Of a stretch of DNA of 35,487 nt, positions 33,753 through 35,487 are shown in pieces. Origin of the DNA: Gammaproteobacteria bacterium (GTDB taxonomy: Bacteria; Pseudomonadota; Gammaproteobacteria; Xanthomonadales; Wenzhouxiangellaceae); contig PXBD01000039.1 of NCBI GenBank assembly GCA_003565625.1, positions 1 to 35,487 of the forward strand, written 5' to 3'. The notes below the pieces were generated by a model. It was not told where the DNA came from and searched no databases. It was given only the letters and a program-made list of their open reading frames with translations. The translations under genes and the position numbers were made by a program. The first letter of the stretch is position 1; each line of letters begins with the position of its first letter.

Positions 33753-34820
33753 ATGATTGCAAAGAAATGTAAACGCGATGGGCCACTGACATATGCAATG
33801 AGTTGCATCATCTTGCTGTCAGTTCTTGTCCTGCTTGTACCGCAGCACGCAGCGGCGGCCAAGAACGATTTCGTCTGGCTCGTCAACGGCGACCGAATTA
33901 CCTGTGACATCAAGACTCTGGAACGCGGACGCTTGCGGGTCAGCACCGACAGCATGGGCACGGTCCAGCTGGAGTGGGGCGATATCGTGCGCATGAGCAG
34001 TGCCGATGAATACATCATCGAACTGACCAACGGTGAGCGCTTTCTGGGGTCACTGGTCGACTCGGGCCAGGATGGTCAGCTGCGGGTTCTGCTTGCTGGA
34101 GGGGAAGTGCTGCTGAACATGGCCGAGGTGGTCTGGATCGATCCGGTCAAGGAAGGGACGCTCACCGATCTTTGGGATGGCCATGTCAGCTTCGGTCTGG
34201 ACTATACCAAGGCCAACAACAGCAGCACGTTCAGCGGCAGTTTCGGGGCTCGGCGACGGACCGAAGACTTTCAGGTCGGACTCTCCGCGACCGCCTTCCT
34301 GCGTTCGCAGGACGGTGCGTCCGACAGCCGTCGCGCCGACCTTGAGATTGAATATCGCCGTTTGCTGCTGCGGCGTCGGTTCTGGGCGCTGGTCGGGCTG
34401 TTGGAACGCAATGATGAACTGGGCATCGACCTGCGCTCGCTGGCTGGGGCGGGCTACGGACGGTTCCTTGTCCAGACCAACCGCAGCCTGTGGTCGGCTA
34501 CGGCCGGAGTGGCCGTGGTCAATGAACAGCGCGCCGGCGACGAGGCGGCGGAGAACCAGATCGAGGCCTACCTGAACACACGCCACGAATACTTCCTGCA
34601 CCACAGCCCGAAAACCACCTTCAACACCAACCTCACCCTGTTCCCCAGCCTGACCGATCCCGGGCGGCTGCGTGGCAACCTCGGGTTTTATCTGCGCCGT
34701 GAACTGGTATCGGATTTGTTCCTTGAGCTTCGGCTTTACGGTTCCTACGACAATGAACCGCCACAGGAAGGCGGCAAAAGTGACTACGGTCTGATCAGCA
34801 GCCTGGGCTACTCGTTTTGA
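33753..34820 (+). CDS. DUF481-family outer-membrane beta-barrel protein
   Basis: The 355-residue protein starts at ATG 33753, six bases after AAGGA. It has a signal peptide (hydrophobic SCIILLSVLVLLVPQHAAA). Residues about 38-130 look like a repeated small beta domain (WLVNGDRITCDIKTLERGRL and ELTNGERFLGSLVD are similar to one another). From about residue 145 there is a beta-rich region with alternating pattern (GHVSFGLDYTKANNSS, EIEYRRLLLRRRFW) ending in GYSF, whose last Phe fits outer-membrane insertion. This is the layout of DUF481 (YdiY-like) proteins. The function is unknown; some members are salt- or acid-induced. No operon partner is seen. Confidence 0.8.
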   Translation: MIAKKCKRDGPLTYAMSCIILLSVLVLLVPQHAAAAKNDFVWLVNGDRITCDIKTLERGRLRVSTDSMGTVQLEWGDIVRMSSADEYIIELTNGERFLGSLVDSGQDGQLRVLLAGGEVLLNMAEVVWIDPVKEGTLTDLWDGHVSFGLDYTKANNSSTFSGSFGARRRTEDFQVGLSATAFLRSQDGASDSRRADLEIEYRRLLLRRRFWALVGLLERNDELGIDLRSLAGAGYGRFLVQTNRSLWSATAGVAVVNEQRAGDEAAENQIEAYLNTRHEYFLHHSPKTTFNTNLTLFPSLTDPGRLRGNLGFYLRRELVSDLFLELRLYGSYDNEPPQEGGKSDYGLISSLGYSF

Positions 34821-34904
34821 AGACATACGCCGTTGCTGGTACGGATAACGCGCGCTGGATATTCTAAAATGCAATTTAATTGACCCTTCATCGGAGCAAA
34901 AGCG

Positions 34905-35140
34905 ATGTGCACGCGTGTTGTCTACATAGGTCCCGAAGAAACTGTCCTTACCGGCAGGACGATGGATTTCTCCATTGATATCCCGGCCAATCTGTGGCTC
35001 TTTCCGCGCGGGATGAAGCGCAACGGTCAGGTCGGACCGCACTCCCTGGAATGGACATCGCGCTACGGGAGCATCTTCGCCAGTTCCTGGGACATGGCCG
35101 CTCCGGACGGCATGAATGAAAAGGGCTTGAGCTCGAAGTA
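34905..35140 (+). pseudogene. choloylglycine-hydrolase family (PF02275-like) gene, 3'-truncated
   Basis: ATG 34905 follows GGAG eight bases upstream. The roughly 75 residues visible open with MCTRVVYIGP, in which Cys2 would be the N-terminal nucleophile after Met removal, then TGRTMDFSIDIP, LWLFPRGMKRNG and DGMNEKGL. This is the N-terminal quarter of a linear amide C-N hydrolase (penicillin V acylase/conjugated bile acid hydrolase superfamily, usually about 330-350 residues). Similarity stops at about 35125-35140, where sequence of a transposase on the other strand begins; the frame then runs to a stop at 35162. The gene is therefore broken. Confidence 0.75.
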
Positions 35141-35487
35141 CTGCATGCCGGCGCTGCCGTGATACCAAAGTTGCCGGGTCTCGACGATTTCTTTCAGCGC
35201 CGGTAGCCGGGTGAACGGGACCGAGATGCTGTATTCGACACCCAGTTGATCGAGCAGGCTAACAATCTGATCGCTGAAGAAGGCCCCGTCCAGTCGAGCC
35301 TCGATACGCGCCCCCGGCAGCGCCTGCCTGATATGGCCTACGCAGCGGCGAATAAAGGCCTCTGATCCATTGGAATCGTGCACGTTGCCAGAGCGATGAA
35401 GAACATCGAGCACCTGTCCGGTCTGGGCGATGGTGCAGAACAACGGGTAGTAGCTTCGCTGGCCTTTCTTCTTGCGATTGAAGCCAA
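35063..35487 (-). pseudogene. IS1380-type transposase fragment, running out of the window
   Basis: Read from the window end, the frame gives GFNRKKKGQRSYYPLFC, TGQVLDVLHRSGNVHDSNG, the catalytic-region Asp of ARIEARLDGAFFS and YSISVPFTRLPALKEI, all typical of the IS1380 DDE transposase family. Recognisable transposase sequence ends around MQYFELKPF (about 35120-35145); the rest of the frame to 35063 is only the reverse complement of the broken hydrolase gene. The C-terminal part of a normal transposase (about 440 residues) is missing and no terminal inverted repeat is seen at the junction. The N-terminal half lies beyond the window. Confidence 0.75.

Noticed and set aside
34820..34904. Possible promoter with TAAAAT near 34867 ahead of the broken hydrolase
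   Set aside because: No matching -35 box at a reasonable distance.

Overview
The window is a high-GC chromosomal segment, most likely from a free-living gammaproteobacterium. The signs are a RIO-type kinase beside a spermidine-synthase-like gene, a large oligosaccharide-type TonB-dependent receptor with FAD-dependent halogenase-like genes behind it, a polyphosphate kinase 2 and a DUF481 protein. A Xanthomonadales/Wenzhouxiangella-like or marine relative would fit, but that placement is impression, not proof. All functions are read from motifs and remembered family resemblance; no search was run.

Left flank (1-4881): the 3' part of a RIO-family kinase gene, overlapping a spermidine-synthase-like gene (ATGA overlap); a PafA-like exported alkaline phosphatase; and on the minus strand a Kv-beta-like aldo/keto reductase downstream of an AlkA-like DNA glycosylase.

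Centre (about 4940-30574): a glucan-use region that I read as a beta-1,3-glucan (laminarin-type) locus. It holds a cytoplasmic GH94/GH149-like phosphorylase; a minus-strand operon TonB receptor - [terminator] - halogenase - SapC - cupin - halogenase - glucokinase - cation/proton antiporter; a divergent sugar-porter and LacI-family regulator pair; a minus-strand operon of GPH-family transporter, cytoplasmic GH3 beta-glucosidase and an exported protein with two catalytic barrels (clan GH-A/GH2-like plus GH17); and a divergent GH3 lipoprotein overlapping a Gfo/Idh/MocA oxidoreductase. Three promoter regions (GH149-like gene, receptor operon, GPH operon) carry related palindromes of the form TGACAACGTTGTCA, each starting at the second base of a (T/C)TGACA -35 box. 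This suggests one LacI-type repressor, probably the one encoded here, controls the whole set. Proposed flow: outer-membrane/periplasmic GH17 and GH3 enzymes cut the glucan, the TonB receptor imports oligosaccharides, the two MFS carriers bring oligosaccharides and glucose inside, and the phosphorylase, GH3 and glucokinase feed glucose-1-phosphate and glucose-6-phosphate to metabolism. The role of the halogenase/SapC/cupin block is unknown.

Right flank (30575-35487): a frameshifted small membrane-protein gene, polyphosphate kinase 2, tRNA-Ala(CGC), a glutaminase that carries a lipoprotein signal, a DUF481 outer-membrane protein, and a choloylglycine-hydrolase-family gene cut off by an IS1380-type transposase fragment that runs out of the window. 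No CRISPR array, rRNA or intact insertion sequence was seen, and no gene-free stretch exceeds about 240 bases.
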